Shown: positions 41,682 through 50,730, numbered from the stretch's first letter. The stretch: DNA of 64,000 bases from JBFKQC01 sp041627895 (GCA_041627895.1 JBFKQC010000007.1:18165-82164); one strand, 5' to 3'. Notes: generated from the sequence alone by a model not told the origin. Translations and numbers: made by a program.

Positions 41682-42824
41682 TTAGGCCAGGTGATCGACG
41701 ATCTCGAGGTGCTGCGCCTGCCGGTCGACCTCGTCCATCCAGCGCCGGACCAGCTTGGGATCGCCGGGCGCGGTGGTCACGCCGGCGTGGATCTCGCGCG
41801 CCAGCACCGCCTCGACCGCCAGCGCAACCGGCACCGACACCAGCCGCGCCATCGCCGTGCCCCGGGCGTCGCCCCAGGCATCCAGCGCATAGGTCTTGTG
41901 ATAGCGCGCCACGCCGTCCTGCGCGGCCTTGAGCGACACGCAAAGGATCACGCGGTCGGGCTCGTCCTTGGCATAGGGATGCTCGGACCACAGCCGGTCG
42001 GAAAGCTCCCTCAGCCGCGCCTCGCCGCTCTCGCCGGACAGCGTTTCGATTTCGGCGAAAATGTCGGCCCAGGCGTCCGTCCAGCCGTTCAGGCGCAGCG
42101 TGCCGCGCACGAAATCCCGGATGCGCCAGGCCGGGTCGAAGTCGTATTCGGCGATGAACGGCAGCGAGTCGCGGTTCGGGTAGACCTCAAAATCCTCAGT
42201 CTGCGGCAGCGGCGCCGCGTAGCTCGAGACCGCGTCCCAGGGGCGGGCGACTTCAAGCTCGGTGAATTCGCGGATCGAGCGCGAGGGCGACATCAGCGCC
42301 TTCAGCACGCCGAGCGGCGACCAGGAGAATTTGTAGCGGAACGCGTTCGTGTGCTTCGGCACGCCGCCGCAATAGGACAGAAAGCTGATCTCGTTCCTGC
42401 GGTCGTAGCCGCGCGATGCACGGTAGTCGGCGACCAGCCAATGCGCCATCACGTGGTCGATCCCCGGGTCGAGCCCGACCTCGTTGACCAGCCGGACCCC
42501 GGCCTGGCGGGCACGCTCGTCGAGCGCGCGCAGTCCGGGGGAGATGTACGAAGAGCTCACGAAATGCGCGCGTTTGGACAGCGCCAGTTCGGCGAGCGGC
42601 AGGTGCCAGTCGGCGGGCAGCATCGAGACGATCACGTCCTGCGGTTCGAGCCGGGCGGCCAGCGTGTCGATGTCGAAGGTCTCGATCCGGTCGGTCAGGT
42701 CGCCGACCGCCGCGCGCGCCTTGTCAGCGGTCCGGTTCCAGACGGTGACGTCGCGGCCTGCGCCGATCAGGCGGCGGAGACCGGGGATTGCCGACAGGCC
42801 GGTGCCGCACCAGTGGATGGCCAT
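41682..42824 (-). CDS. Saccharopine dehydrogenase, glutamate-forming type
   Basis: The 380-residue protein starts MAIHWCGTGLSAIPGLRRLI, a Rossmann N-terminus, continues with VTVWNRTADKARAAVGDL, LEPQDVIVSMLPADWHLPLA and GVRLVNEVGLDPGIDHVMAH, and has the C-terminal SYCGGVPKHTNAFRYKFSWS of saccharopine reductase-like enzymes. It should split saccharopine into glutamate and aminoadipate semialdehyde (or do the reverse). It follows its partner, the lysine-forming enzyme, by 53 bp in the same direction. Confidence 0.88.
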   Translation of the reverse strand: MAIHWCGTGLSAIPGLRRLIGAGRDVTVWNRTADKARAAVGDLTDRIETFDIDTLAARLEPQDVIVSMLPADWHLPLAELALSKRAHFVSSSYISPGLRALDERARQAGVRLVNEVGLDPGIDHVMAHWLVADYRASRGYDRRNEISFLSYCGGVPKHTNAFRYKFSWSPLGVLKALMSPSRSIREFTELEVARPWDAVSSYAAPLPQTEDFEVYPNRDSLPFIAEYDFDPAWRIRDFVRGTLRLNGWTDAWADIFAEIETLSGESGEARLRELSDRLWSEHPYAKDEPDRVILCVSLKAAQDGVARYHKTYALDAWGDARGTAMARLVSVPVALAVEAVLAREIHAGVTTAPGDPKLVRRWMDEVDRQAQHLEIVDHLA

Positions 42825-42877
42825 GGGAAAGTCCTTTGCGTTGCGCCGAAAGGCACGATGCCTCCGGCGGAGGTGTT

Positions 42878-43939
42878 TCAGCCCGCCGAGGCGGGGAGCC
42901 CCGCGATGTGGCGGTCGAATTCGGCCCCGGCCCGTCCCCAGACGCCGGTGTCGGGCGCGTCGAGCGTCATGAGCGAGGGCAGGAGTTGCGCGGCGTAGTC
43001 GCGGGAGGACTCCACCGGCAGCAGCGACGGCAGGTTGTCGATCGCCATGACGTCCAGCGGCGGCTCGTCGTGGACCCGCAGCGCGGGTTCCTCCCAGGTG
43101 GTGACGCGGTCGTAGACCTTGACCGGCGAGAAATCGCTCGTCGGGTCGCAGGCGATGTCGCCGATCACGGTAAGGGTCCGCGGGCGGGCCGGGGTGTCGG
43201 CGGGGACGAAGACCGGGGCGCCGGGCCGGGCGAGGATGCAGTTGAGGAAAATGTCGTGCTGCAGCACTTCGGGGAACGGACCGCCATGGGCGGTCTCGGC
43301 GATGTCCCATTTCGTGACCGGCACGCCGAGCGCGACGCAAAGGTCGCTGGCGCCGGTTCCGACGCGGCCGAGGGCGCCGATCACGATGGCGGACGGGCGC
43401 CGGGCGGGCATCTCGGCGCCGAGGTCATCGAGCAGCGCGGCCTTGCCGTCATAGACGCCCACGGGTCCGCAAAGCCCGCCCCGCTGCTGCGCGGCCCAGC
43501 ATTTCAGCGCCACGGCGGCGCCGGCGAAACCCGCCCAGTGGCCGAAGGCGGCGACGCGGCGGCCGGCCTCGTCGGTGAGATATTCAAGGTCGTAGAGCGT
43601 GCCGCCGCCGGCCCGGAGCCGGCCGAGCAGCACCTGCCCGGCGGGCTGGCCCTTGTAGGCGTGGCCGAACATGATGTGGCGGTGGGCAAGCGGCGTGCCG
43701 TCCTCGGGCAGTTCCTTCAGCCCGAAGACGATGGCGTCGGCGGGGGCCGTGGGCCAGGTGCCCTCGGGCGCGATCCGGCAGCCGGCATCGCGGTAGCCGT
43801 CGATCGGGATGGCGCGCGCGGCGCTTTGCTCGACCGTGACGCGGATACCTTTCGCGATCAGCGTGGCGGCACCTTCGGGGGTCAATCCCACGCGCTGTTC
43901 ATGGTCGCGCTGCTCGGCACGGACCCACAGATGTGTCAT
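42878..43939 (-). CDS. Saccharopine dehydrogenase, lysine-forming type (lysine-ketoglutarate reductase)
   Basis: The 353-residue protein starts MTHLWVRAEQRDHEQRVGLT. The alanine-dehydrogenase-like N-terminal half (PEGAATLIAKGIRVTVEQSA, IVFGLKELPEDGTPLAHRHI, MFGHAYKGQPAG) and SAIVIGALGRVGTGASDL with WDIAETAHGGPFPEVLQHDI match the LYS1 type. It condenses lysine and 2-oxoglutarate to saccharopine. With its neighbour it makes up the two-step saccharopine route, here as separate proteins rather than the fused form of plants and animals. Confidence 0.9.
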   Translation of the reverse strand: MTHLWVRAEQRDHEQRVGLTPEGAATLIAKGIRVTVEQSAARAIPIDGYRDAGCRIAPEGTWPTAPADAIVFGLKELPEDGTPLAHRHIMFGHAYKGQPAGQVLLGRLRAGGGTLYDLEYLTDEAGRRVAAFGHWAGFAGAAVALKCWAAQQRGGLCGPVGVYDGKAALLDDLGAEMPARRPSAIVIGALGRVGTGASDLCVALGVPVTKWDIAETAHGGPFPEVLQHDIFLNCILARPGAPVFVPADTPARPRTLTVIGDIACDPTSDFSPVKVYDRVTTWEEPALRVHDEPPLDVMAIDNLPSLLPVESSRDYAAQLLPSLMTLDAPDTGVWGRAGAEFDRHIAGLPASAG

Positions 43940-44020
43940 GGTGCGGCGTCCTCCCACGGTGTCGTCTAGGGGATCGCCGCGGGCTTGCCAATGGCCGCGC
44001 GGCACGGAAGGGTGAGGGGC

Positions 44021-45205
44021 ATGAAGCCGGATGCCGACAGATTTCTGTCCGACCTGCACGAGTTGCGCAAGATCGGTGCGGCGGGGGTGGGCAAGGGCGT
44101 GGTGCGGCCGGCGTTTTCCCCGGCCGACATTGCTGCGCGCGACTGGCTGGCGGGGCGGATGGCCGAGGCGGGGCTGACCGCGCATCTCGATCCGGTGGGC
44201 AACCTCTTCGGGCTGGCCGGGGGGACGAGCCTGCTGCTTGGCTCGCATTCCGACAGCCAGCCAGAGGGCGGATGGCTCGACGGTGCGCTGGGGGTGATCG
44301 CGGCGCTGGAAGTGGCGCGCGCCAGCGGTGGCAAGGTTTCTGTCCTGTCCTTCCAGGACGAGGAGGGGCGCTATGGCCCGCTGATCGGCAGCGCGGTCTG
44401 GTCGGGCGGGATGACGCTGGACCAGGCCGACGCGATGACGGATGCGGGCGGCGAACGCTTTGCCCAGGCGCGGGCACGGATCGCCGGCCGGGCCGGCGAC
44501 TTCGTCGATCCGGCGCGGTTTCGCGGGTTCATCGAGCTGCATATCGAGCAGGGGCCGTGGCTGGAACAGGCCGGTCACGCGGTGGGCGTGGTGACCGGGA
44601 TCGTTGGCTTGCGCGGTCTGGATATCGCCCTAGAGGGCCAGCAGAACCACGCGGGCACCACGGCGATGCATGTCCGGCGCGACGCGTTCCAGGGGCTCGC
44701 GGCGTTCAACGCCCGGATCAACGAGCGGCTGGCCGAGGTGGCGACGGCGCGAACGGTCTGGACCATCGGCGAGGTCAACCTGTCGCCCAACGCCACGTCG
44801 ATCGTGCCGGGGCGCGCGGCGTTTCACGTGCAGTGGCGCGACGCCGAAGCTGCGCGGCTGGACCGGATGGAGGCGATCATTCGCGACGCCGCGGCCGAAG
44901 TCGCCGCCGAGCGCGGGCTGCGCGTGACGGTCGAGGCGCAGCCGCCGCTGGCGCCGGTGGCGATGGACGCGCGGCTGCAGGCGGCGCTGGCCGAGGCCGC
45001 CGAGGCGGTCGCGCCGGGGCGCTGGCAGGCGATGCCCTCGGGCGCGGTGCACGACGCCTCGAACGTCTCGCGGCTGATGCCGGCGGCGATGCTGTTCGTC
45101 CCCTCGATCGGCGGGATCAGCCACGATTTCGCCGAGGATACCGACGAGGCCGATCTGGTGGTCGGGCTCGAAGTGCTGGCCGAGGCGGCCGGGCGGCTTC
45201 AGTAA
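44021..45205 (+). CDS. M20-family amidase/carbamoylase
   Basis: The 394-residue protein from the ATG after GGTGAGGGGC has the metal-binding LLLGSHSDSQPEGGWLDGAL, the Glu pair in VLSFQDEEGRYGPLIGS, ELHIEQGPWLEQ, the dimer-domain NHAGTTAMHVRRDA and the C-terminal SGAVHDASNVSRLMPAAMLF with SIGGISHDFAEDT. This is the hydantoinase/carbamoylase subgroup, which hydrolyses N-carbamoyl amino acids, ureidoglycolate-type compounds or related amides. It is divergent from the saccharopine genes. Substrate unknown. Confidence 0.9.
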   Translation: MKPDADRFLSDLHELRKIGAAGVGKGVVRPAFSPADIAARDWLAGRMAEAGLTAHLDPVGNLFGLAGGTSLLLGSHSDSQPEGGWLDGALGVIAALEVARASGGKVSVLSFQDEEGRYGPLIGSAVWSGGMTLDQADAMTDAGGERFAQARARIAGRAGDFVDPARFRGFIELHIEQGPWLEQAGHAVGVVTGIVGLRGLDIALEGQQNHAGTTAMHVRRDAFQGLAAFNARINERLAEVATARTVWTIGEVNLSPNATSIVPGRAAFHVQWRDAEAARLDRMEAIIRDAAAEVAAERGLRVTVEAQPPLAPVAMDARLQAALAEAAEAVAPGRWQAMPSGAVHDASNVSRLMPAAMLFVPSIGGISHDFAEDTDEADLVVGLEVLAEAAGRLQ

Positions 45206-45363
45206 CCGGCCATGAGCCCCTTGACCCAGGGCAGCACCGAGGCGGCGAGCAGGCCGACCGCCGCGCCGACGCCCAGCCGGACCGGCAGGCGCGGGAAGGT
45301 CGGTGCAACGGCGCTGAGGCAGCCGCAGACCACCGCGTAGAAGCCGAGCGTGATCGGGTCCAT
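45199..45363 (-). CDS. 54-residue small membrane protein
   Basis: A short gene reads MDPITLGFYAVVCGCLSAVA, then PTFPRLPVRLGVGAAVGLLA and ASVLPWVKGLMAGY. It has two hydrophobic helices joined by a short Pro/Arg turn. Its stop overlaps the end of the convergent amidase gene by 7 bp. It begins 74 bp before the operator upstream of the acyl-CoA synthetase operon, so it shares that divergent promoter region. Codon use is native. Function unknown. Confidence 0.65.
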   Translation of the reverse strand: MDPITLGFYAVVCGCLSAVAPTFPRLPVRLGVGAAVGLLAASVLPWVKGLMAGY

Positions 45364-45436
45364 GGACGCAGCCTAGCACAGGGCTATATTCGGTAAAGCT
45401 CATTCAAACCGGCGGCCGCACGGTGCTAGCGTTAAC

Positions 45437-45450
45437 TGAACGGTCGTTCA
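45437..45450. promoter_or_regulatory. TetR-type operator
   Basis: TGAACGGTCGTTCA: 6-bp inverted half-sites TGAACG/CGTTCA around a GT centre, typical of TetR-family sites. It ends 10 bp before the -35 box of the operon promoter. The regulator gene is not in the window. Confidence 0.6.
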
Positions 45451-45459
45451 AAAAATAAG

Positions 45460-45488
45460 TTGACCTGCGGCGTGAAAAACCGTCTATT
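45460..45488 (+). promoter_or_regulatory. Sigma-70 promoter of the acyl-CoA synthetase/ABC operon
   Basis: TTGACC (45460-45465), a 17-bp spacer, then TCTATT (45483-45488). The start codon is 57 bp further on. Confidence 0.55.
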
Positions 45489-45544
45489 CCTTTGTGGATT
45501 TCCGAGGGAAATTCGTGGCTCGGCCAGCCACAAGGGAGGACAGC

Positions 45545-47518
45545 GTGCCGCAATCGACCGGTCAGACGGCTGACCTGATCTCTATTCCCGCGCTGCTGGC
45601 GCGGAACGCCCGCAAATTCGGTGCCAGGACCGCATACCGGGAAAAGGAATACGGCATCTGGCAAAGCTGGACCTGGATCGAGGCGGCCGAGGAAATCCGC
45701 GCCACAGCGCTTGGCTATCTGAACCTGGGGGTCAACGAGGGCGACCATATCGCCGTGGTCGGGCGCAACCGGCCGGCGCATTACATGGCGATGGTGGCCG
45801 CGCAGATGGTCGGCGCGATCCCGGTGCCGCTGTACCAGGACGCGGTGGCCGAAGAGATGGTCTATGTGCTGGACCATTGCGGCGCACGCTTCGTGGTCTG
45901 CGGCGACCAGGAGCAGGTCGACAAGATCATCGAGGTGCAGGAGAAGATCCACCACATCGAGCACGTGATCTACAACGACAAGCGCGGCATGCGGAAATAC
46001 GATCACGCGCATTTAAACTGGCTGCACGACATCCAGGCCGAGGGGCGCGCCAGCCGCCAGCGCTTCGACGCGGAACTGGACCGGCGAATCTCCGAGATCA
46101 CCTACGATGACACTTGCGTGATGCTCTACACCTCGGGCACCACCGGCCGGCCCAAGGGCGTGGTGCTGTCGAATCGCAATATCATCGAGACATCCAAGGC
46201 GTCGTCGGAGTTCGACCACCTCGGCCCGGGCGAGGAGATCCTCGCCTATCTGCCGATGGCCTGGGTCGGCGATTTCATCTTCTCGGTGGGCCAGGCCTAC
46301 TGGAACGGGTTCTGCGTGAACTGCCCGGAGCGGCCGGAAACGATGTACGAAAACCTGCACGAGATCGGGCCGACCTATTTCTTTGCCCCGCCGCGCTATT
46401 TCGAAGAGCGGATCACCGTCCTGACGATCCGGATGGAGGATGCCGGGCGTTTCAAGCGCCGGCTGTTCAAGAGCTTCATGGCGCATGCCAAGAAGGTCGG
46501 GCCGAAGCTTCTGGACGGCAAGAAGGTGGGCGGCTGGGACCGGTTCAAGTACTGGCTGGGCGACATCCTGGTCTATGGCCCGGTCCGCAACCGCGCCGGC
46601 ATGAGCCATGTGCGCGTCGCCTATACCGCGGGCGAGGCGATCGGACCCGAGATTTTCGAATTCTGGCGTTCGCTGGGGATCAACCTGAAACAGCTCTACG
46701 GCCAGACCGAGGCGTCTGTGTTCATCACGCAGCAGCCCGACAACGAGGTGCGGGCCGACACGGTGGGCGTGCCGTCGCCCGGCGTCGAGGTGCGGATCGG
46801 CGAGAACGGCGAGGTGTTCTACCGCTCGCCCGGGACCTTCGTGGAATACTACAAGAACCCGGATTCGACGGCGTCCACCAAGGACGCCGAGGGCTGGGTC
46901 GCCACCGGCGATGCCGGGTTCTTCGAGGAAGCCACCGGGCACCTGCGGATCATCGACCGCGCCAAGGACGTGGGAAAGATGGCCGACGGCTCGATGTTCG
47001 CGCCCAAATACGTGGAAAACAAGCTGAAGTTCTATCCCAACATCCTGGAGGCCGTGGTGCTGGGGGCGGGCCGCGAGATGTGCTGCGCGCTGATCAACAT
47101 CGACCTGACGGCGGTCGGCAACTGGGCCGAGCGCAACAACGTCGCCTACGGCTCGTACCAGGAACTGGCCGGGCACCCGAAGGTCTACGAGATGGTGCAG
47201 GGCCACATCGAGGAGGTGAACCGCTCGGTCGCGGCCGACGAGATGCTGTCGGGCTGCCAGATCCACCGCTTCCTGATCCTGCACAAGGAACTGGATGCCG
47301 ACGACGGCGAACTGACGCGGACACGAAAGGTGCGCCGGGCGATCATCGGCGAGAAGTACAAGGACCTGGTCGACGCGCTCTATGACGGGTCGACCAGCAT
47401 CTACACCGAGACCGAAGTGACCTACGAGGACGGCCGCAAGGGCAAGATCAAGGCGACGCTGGAAATCCGCGACGCCAAGGTCGTGGCACGGACGCCGCAG
47501 AAGATGGCCGCGGAATGA
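45545..47518 (+). CDS. Long-chain-type acyl-CoA synthetase (AMP-binding)
   Basis: The 657-residue enzyme starts at a GTG after GGGAGG. It activates a carboxylic acid with ATP and CoA. The P-loop is CVMLYTSGTTGRPKGVVLSN; other AMP-binding motifs are LAYLPMAWVGDFIFS, QLYGQTEASVFIT and GWVATGDAGFFEEATGHLRI with DRAKDVGKMADGSMFAPKYV. This ACSBG/long-chain-type synthetase with its long C-terminal region is commonly found as the first gene of branched-chain-type ABC operons, as here. The acid it acts on is unknown; a long-chain, branched or aromatic acid imported by the transporter is the natural guess. Confidence 0.92.
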   Translation: MPQSTGQTADLISIPALLARNARKFGARTAYREKEYGIWQSWTWIEAAEEIRATALGYLNLGVNEGDHIAVVGRNRPAHYMAMVAAQMVGAIPVPLYQDAVAEEMVYVLDHCGARFVVCGDQEQVDKIIEVQEKIHHIEHVIYNDKRGMRKYDHAHLNWLHDIQAEGRASRQRFDAELDRRISEITYDDTCVMLYTSGTTGRPKGVVLSNRNIIETSKASSEFDHLGPGEEILAYLPMAWVGDFIFSVGQAYWNGFCVNCPERPETMYENLHEIGPTYFFAPPRYFEERITVLTIRMEDAGRFKRRLFKSFMAHAKKVGPKLLDGKKVGGWDRFKYWLGDILVYGPVRNRAGMSHVRVAYTAGEAIGPEIFEFWRSLGINLKQLYGQTEASVFITQQPDNEVRADTVGVPSPGVEVRIGENGEVFYRSPGTFVEYYKNPDSTASTKDAEGWVATGDAGFFEEATGHLRIIDRAKDVGKMADGSMFAPKYVENKLKFYPNILEAVVLGAGREMCCALINIDLTAVGNWAERNNVAYGSYQELAGHPKVYEMVQGHIEEVNRSVAADEMLSGCQIHRFLILHKELDADDGELTRTRKVRRAIIGEKYKDLVDALYDGSTSIYTETEVTYEDGRKGKIKATLEIRDAKVVARTPQKMAAE

Positions 47519-47531
47519 CGGGACGCCGCTC

Positions 47532-47552
47532 GTTCCGGACCGGGTCCGGAAC
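47532..47552. promoter_or_regulatory. Intercistronic hairpin 1
   Basis: GTTCCGGAC and GTCCGGAAC form a perfect 9-bp stem with a CGG loop, between the synthetase and the first ATPase gene. Confidence 0.55.
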
Positions 47553-47588
47553 ATCGCCCCGCCCGCCATCCCGTGAAGGGGGAAGGAA

Positions 47589-48407
47589 TTGAAGGACAAC
47601 GTCGAAAGCCACGTCACCCCGGACGGCCGCACCATCGGCGGGGTGCTGATGGAGATGAAGAACATCACGCTGCGCTTCGGCGGCGTGGTGGCGATCAAGG
47701 ACATTTCCTTCGACATCCGCGAGGGCGAGATCCGCGCGATCATCGGGCCGAACGGCGCCGGCAAGTCCAGCATGCTGAACGTGATCAGCGGGTTCTATCA
47801 TCCGCAGGAGGGCGAGGTCTGGTTCCGGGGCGCCAGGCGCCCCGAGATGAAGCCCTATCAGGTCGCCCAGCAGGGCATCGCGCGGACCTTCCAGAACATC
47901 GCGCTGTTCGAGGGCATGACGGTGCTGGACAACGTGATGACCGGGCGGCTGACGCATATGCGGACCGGCCTTCTGGAACAGGCGATCTGGTGGGGCAAGG
48001 CCGAGAAGGAAGAGGTCGCGAACCGCGAGAAGGTCGAGAAGATCATCGATTTCCTTGAAATCCAGCCGATCCGCAAGACCCCGGTGGGCCGCCTGCCCTA
48101 CGGGCTGAAAAAGCGGGTGGAACTGGCGCGGGCGCTGGCCGCCGAGCCGATGCTGCTGCTTCTCGACGAGCCGATGGCGGGAATGAACGTCGAGGAGAAG
48201 GAGGACATGAGCCGCTTCATCCTGGACGTGAACGACGAGTTCGGGACCACGATTGCGCTGATCGAGCACGACATGGGCGTCGTCATGGATTTGTCCGACC
48301 GCGTCGTGGTGATGGATTACGGCAAGAAGATCGGCGACGGCACGCCCGACGAGGTGCGCGCGAACCAGGACGTGATCGACGCCTATCTTGGGGTAAGCCA
48401 TGATTGA
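47589..48407 (+). CDS. livG: ABC transporter ATPase, LivG-type
   Basis: The 272-residue subunit starts at a TTG after GGGGGAAGGAA. Walker A is GPNGAGKSSMLNVISG, the signature is the LivG-specific LPYGLKKRVELARALAAEP, Walker B is LLLLDEPMAGM, and the H-loop is LIEHDMGVVM. One of two ATPases of a branched-chain-amino-acid-type (HAAT) importer. The symbol reflects family type, not a proven substrate. Confidence 0.93.
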   Translation: MKDNVESHVTPDGRTIGGVLMEMKNITLRFGGVVAIKDISFDIREGEIRAIIGPNGAGKSSMLNVISGFYHPQEGEVWFRGARRPEMKPYQVAQQGIARTFQNIALFEGMTVLDNVMTGRLTHMRTGLLEQAIWWGKAEKEEVANREKVEKIIDFLEIQPIRKTPVGRLPYGLKKRVELARALAAEPMLLLLDEPMAGMNVEEKEDMSRFILDVNDEFGTTIALIEHDMGVVMDLSDRVVVMDYGKKIGDGTPDEVRANQDVIDAYLGVSHD

Positions 48408-48448
48408 TTTCGGACGTCGGCATCGCGTCGGCATCGCGCCGGCAACGT

Positions 48449-48464
48449 GTCCGTGCGCGCGGAC
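48449..48464. promoter_or_regulatory. Intercistronic hairpin 2
   Basis: GTCCG, TGCGCG, CGGAC, ending just before the GGGGAG ribosome-binding site of the livH-type gene. Two direct copies of GTCGGCATCGC lie just upstream. Confidence 0.35.
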
Positions 48465-48476
48465 TGGGGAGTAGAC

Positions 48477-49463
48477 ATGCCGGACCAACTGCTTTTCGCG
48501 ATGGAAGTCACGCTGAACGGCCTGATGGCCGGCGTGCTTTACAGCCTCGTCGCGCTGGGCTTCGTGCTGATCTTCAAGGCCAGCGGCATCTTCAATTACG
48601 CGCAGGGCGTCATGGCGCTGTTCGCGGCGCTGACGCTGGTGGGGATCATGGACGGGCAGGTGCCGTTCAGCCACCTGATCAACGCGGTCTTCGGCACCGA
48701 GATCCACCATTTCGGCTGGCATGTTCCGGCACTGCTGGCAATCGCATTCACCATGGTCTTCATGGTCGCCTTCGCCTGGCTGGTGAACCATTTCGTGTTG
48801 CGCCATCTGGTGAACCAGGAGCCGATCATCCTGTTCATGGCCACGATCGGGCTGGCCTATTTCCTCGAGGGCTTCGGCGACATCATGTGGGGGTCGGACA
48901 TCAAGAAGCTCGACGTCGGACTGCCGCAGGGCCTGAACGTCTGGATCGACGAGACGACGTTCAACGCCTTCGGCTACGGCTTTTTCATCGACAACCTCGA
49001 CATCGTGGCGACCGTGATCGCGGCGCTTCTGGTGACGGCCCTGGTGGTGTTCTCGCAATACACCAAGCAGGGCCGCGCGCTGCGCGCCGTGGCCGACGAC
49101 CACCAGGCGGCGCTGTCGGTGGGGATTTCGCTGAACTACATCTGGGTGCTGGTCTGGTCGGTCGCCGGTTTCGTGGCGCTGGTCGCGGGCATCATGTGGG
49201 GCGCCAAGAGCGGCGTGCAGTTCTCGCTCAGCCTGATCGCGCTCAAGGCGCTGCCGGTGCTGATGCTGGGCGGCTTCACCTCGATCCCCGGCGCGATCGT
49301 GGGCGGGCTGATCATCGGCGTCGGCGAGAAGCTGTTCGAGTTCGCCATCGGCCCGCTGCTGGGCGGGGCGACCGAAAACTGGTTCGCCTATGTGCTGGCG
49401 CTGGTGTTCCTGGTGTTCCGGCCGCAAGGGCTGTTCGGGGAGAAGATCATTGAGCGGGTCTGA
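48477..49463 (+). CDS. livH: ABC transporter permease, LivH-type
   Basis: The 328-residue integral membrane protein starts MPDQLLFAMEVTLNGLMAGV. It continues with LYSLVALGFVLIFKASGIFN and YAQGVMALFAA, the hallmark N-terminal motif of LivH, and has the cytoplasmic loop RALRAVADDHQAALSVGISL that contacts the ATPase. About eight to nine helices. The ATG after GGGGAGTAGAC is used rather than a GTG ten codons upstream. Confidence 0.93.
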   Translation: MPDQLLFAMEVTLNGLMAGVLYSLVALGFVLIFKASGIFNYAQGVMALFAALTLVGIMDGQVPFSHLINAVFGTEIHHFGWHVPALLAIAFTMVFMVAFAWLVNHFVLRHLVNQEPIILFMATIGLAYFLEGFGDIMWGSDIKKLDVGLPQGLNVWIDETTFNAFGYGFFIDNLDIVATVIAALLVTALVVFSQYTKQGRALRAVADDHQAALSVGISLNYIWVLVWSVAGFVALVAGIMWGAKSGVQFSLSLIALKALPVLMLGGFTSIPGAIVGGLIIGVGEKLFEFAIGPLLGGATENWFAYVLALVFLVFRPQGLFGEKIIERV

Positions 49464-49471
49464 GACGCCAT

Positions 49472-49502
49472 GGGTGGACCCGCGCCACGCGCGGAACCAC
49501 CC
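49472..49502. promoter_or_regulatory. Intercistronic hairpin 3
   Basis: GGGTGG/CCACCC with an inner CCGCG/CGCGG pair, between the livH- and livM-type genes. Confidence 0.45.
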
Positions 49503-49534
49503 GGCCCACGGCAACCTGAAAGCGGAGCGCGGCG

Positions 49535-50659
49535 ATGTTCTATCGTGAGGCAGGCGACTTCAAGACGTCCTACGTGCAGGACGCGCAGACCTTTCCGATC
49601 GCCTTCGACCGCTGGCGCTATTACTTCGTGCTGGCGGTAGCGTTCCTGGTCATTCCCTTCGTGATCAACGACTACTGGGCCAACGCGGTCCTGCTGCCGT
49701 TCCTGATCTACGCCATCGCGGCGATCGGGCTGAACATCCTTACGGGGTATTGCGGGCAGGTGTCGCTGGGCACCGGCGGGTTCATGGCGGTGGGCGCCTA
49801 TGCCTGCTACAAGCTGATGACCGGGTTCGACATCTACCTGATGGGCGCGGACGGGGAATGGGTGCGCTATGCGCTGCCGCCGATCAACATCTTCTTCAGC
49901 GTGATCCTTGCGGGCCTTGTCACGGCCTTCGTCGGCGTGCTGTTCGGGCTGCCGTCTTTGCGGATCAAGGGCTTCTACCTGGCCGTGGCGACGCTGGCGG
50001 CGCAGTTCTTCCTGGTCTGGCTGTTCAACAAGTGGGCCTGGTCCTACAACTACTCGGCCTCGGGGCAGATCAACGCGCCGACCCGGTCGATGTTCGGGAT
50101 CGAGGTGACGGGCCCGACGACAGAGCCCTGGGCGGCCTACATGTTCTGCCTGGTCTTCGTCGTCGCCCTGGCGTGGCTGGCGCGCAACCTGACCCGCGGC
50201 TCGGTGGGGCGCAGGTGGATGGCGATCCGCGACATGGACATCGCGGCCGAGATCATCGGGGTGAACCCGCTGACGGCCAAGCTGTCTGCCTTCGCGGTGT
50301 CGTCGTTCTTCGTCGGCGTCGCAGGGGCGCTGTTCTTCGCGGTCTACCTGGGCGCGGTCGAGGTGGGCGAGGCGTTCGGCATCCAGAAATCGTTCCTGGT
50401 CCTGTTCATGATCATCATCGGCGGGCTCGGCTCGATCTTCGGCAGCTTCGCGGGGGCGGCCTTCATGGTGCTGATGCCGGTTCTGCTGAAGAACGTGCTG
50501 GTGGGCACGCTCGGCTGGCCCACGGACCTTGCGGCGCATATCGAGTTCATCATCGTCGGCGCGCTGATCGTGGTCTTCCTGATCGCCGAGCCGCACGGGC
50601 TGGCGCAGCTCTGGCGGCTGGCGAAGGAGAAACTGAGGCTTTGGCCGTTCCCTTACTGA
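49535..50659 (+). CDS. livM: ABC transporter permease, LivM-type
   Basis: The 374-residue protein has an N-terminal polar segment, then helices with IYAIAAIGLNILTGYCGQVS, LGTGGFMAVGAYACY, FGLPSLRIKGFYLAVATLAA and the EAA-like loop RRWMAIRDMDIAAEIIGVNP. IIIGGLGSIFGSFAGAAFMV near the end completes the LivM pattern. It pairs with the LivH-type permease to form the channel. Confidence 0.93.
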   Translation: MFYREAGDFKTSYVQDAQTFPIAFDRWRYYFVLAVAFLVIPFVINDYWANAVLLPFLIYAIAAIGLNILTGYCGQVSLGTGGFMAVGAYACYKLMTGFDIYLMGADGEWVRYALPPINIFFSVILAGLVTAFVGVLFGLPSLRIKGFYLAVATLAAQFFLVWLFNKWAWSYNYSASGQINAPTRSMFGIEVTGPTTEPWAAYMFCLVFVVALAWLARNLTRGSVGRRWMAIRDMDIAAEIIGVNPLTAKLSAFAVSSFFVGVAGALFFAVYLGAVEVGEAFGIQKSFLVLFMIIIGGLGSIFGSFAGAAFMVLMPVLLKNVLVGTLGWPTDLAAHIEFIIVGALIVVFLIAEPHGLAQLWRLAKEKLRLWPFPY

Positions 50660-50730
50660 GGGTGCGGGGATTGGTGGGCCGTCTGCCCGCCCTACGTCTG
50701 AAACGAGTGAACCAAGGGAGGAAGACTCGA

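Noticed and set aside
47448..49514. 688-codon minus-strand frame opposite the livG/livH-type genes
   Set aside because: Shadow of the ABC transporter genes; translation is Asp/His/Arg/Gln-rich with no domain.
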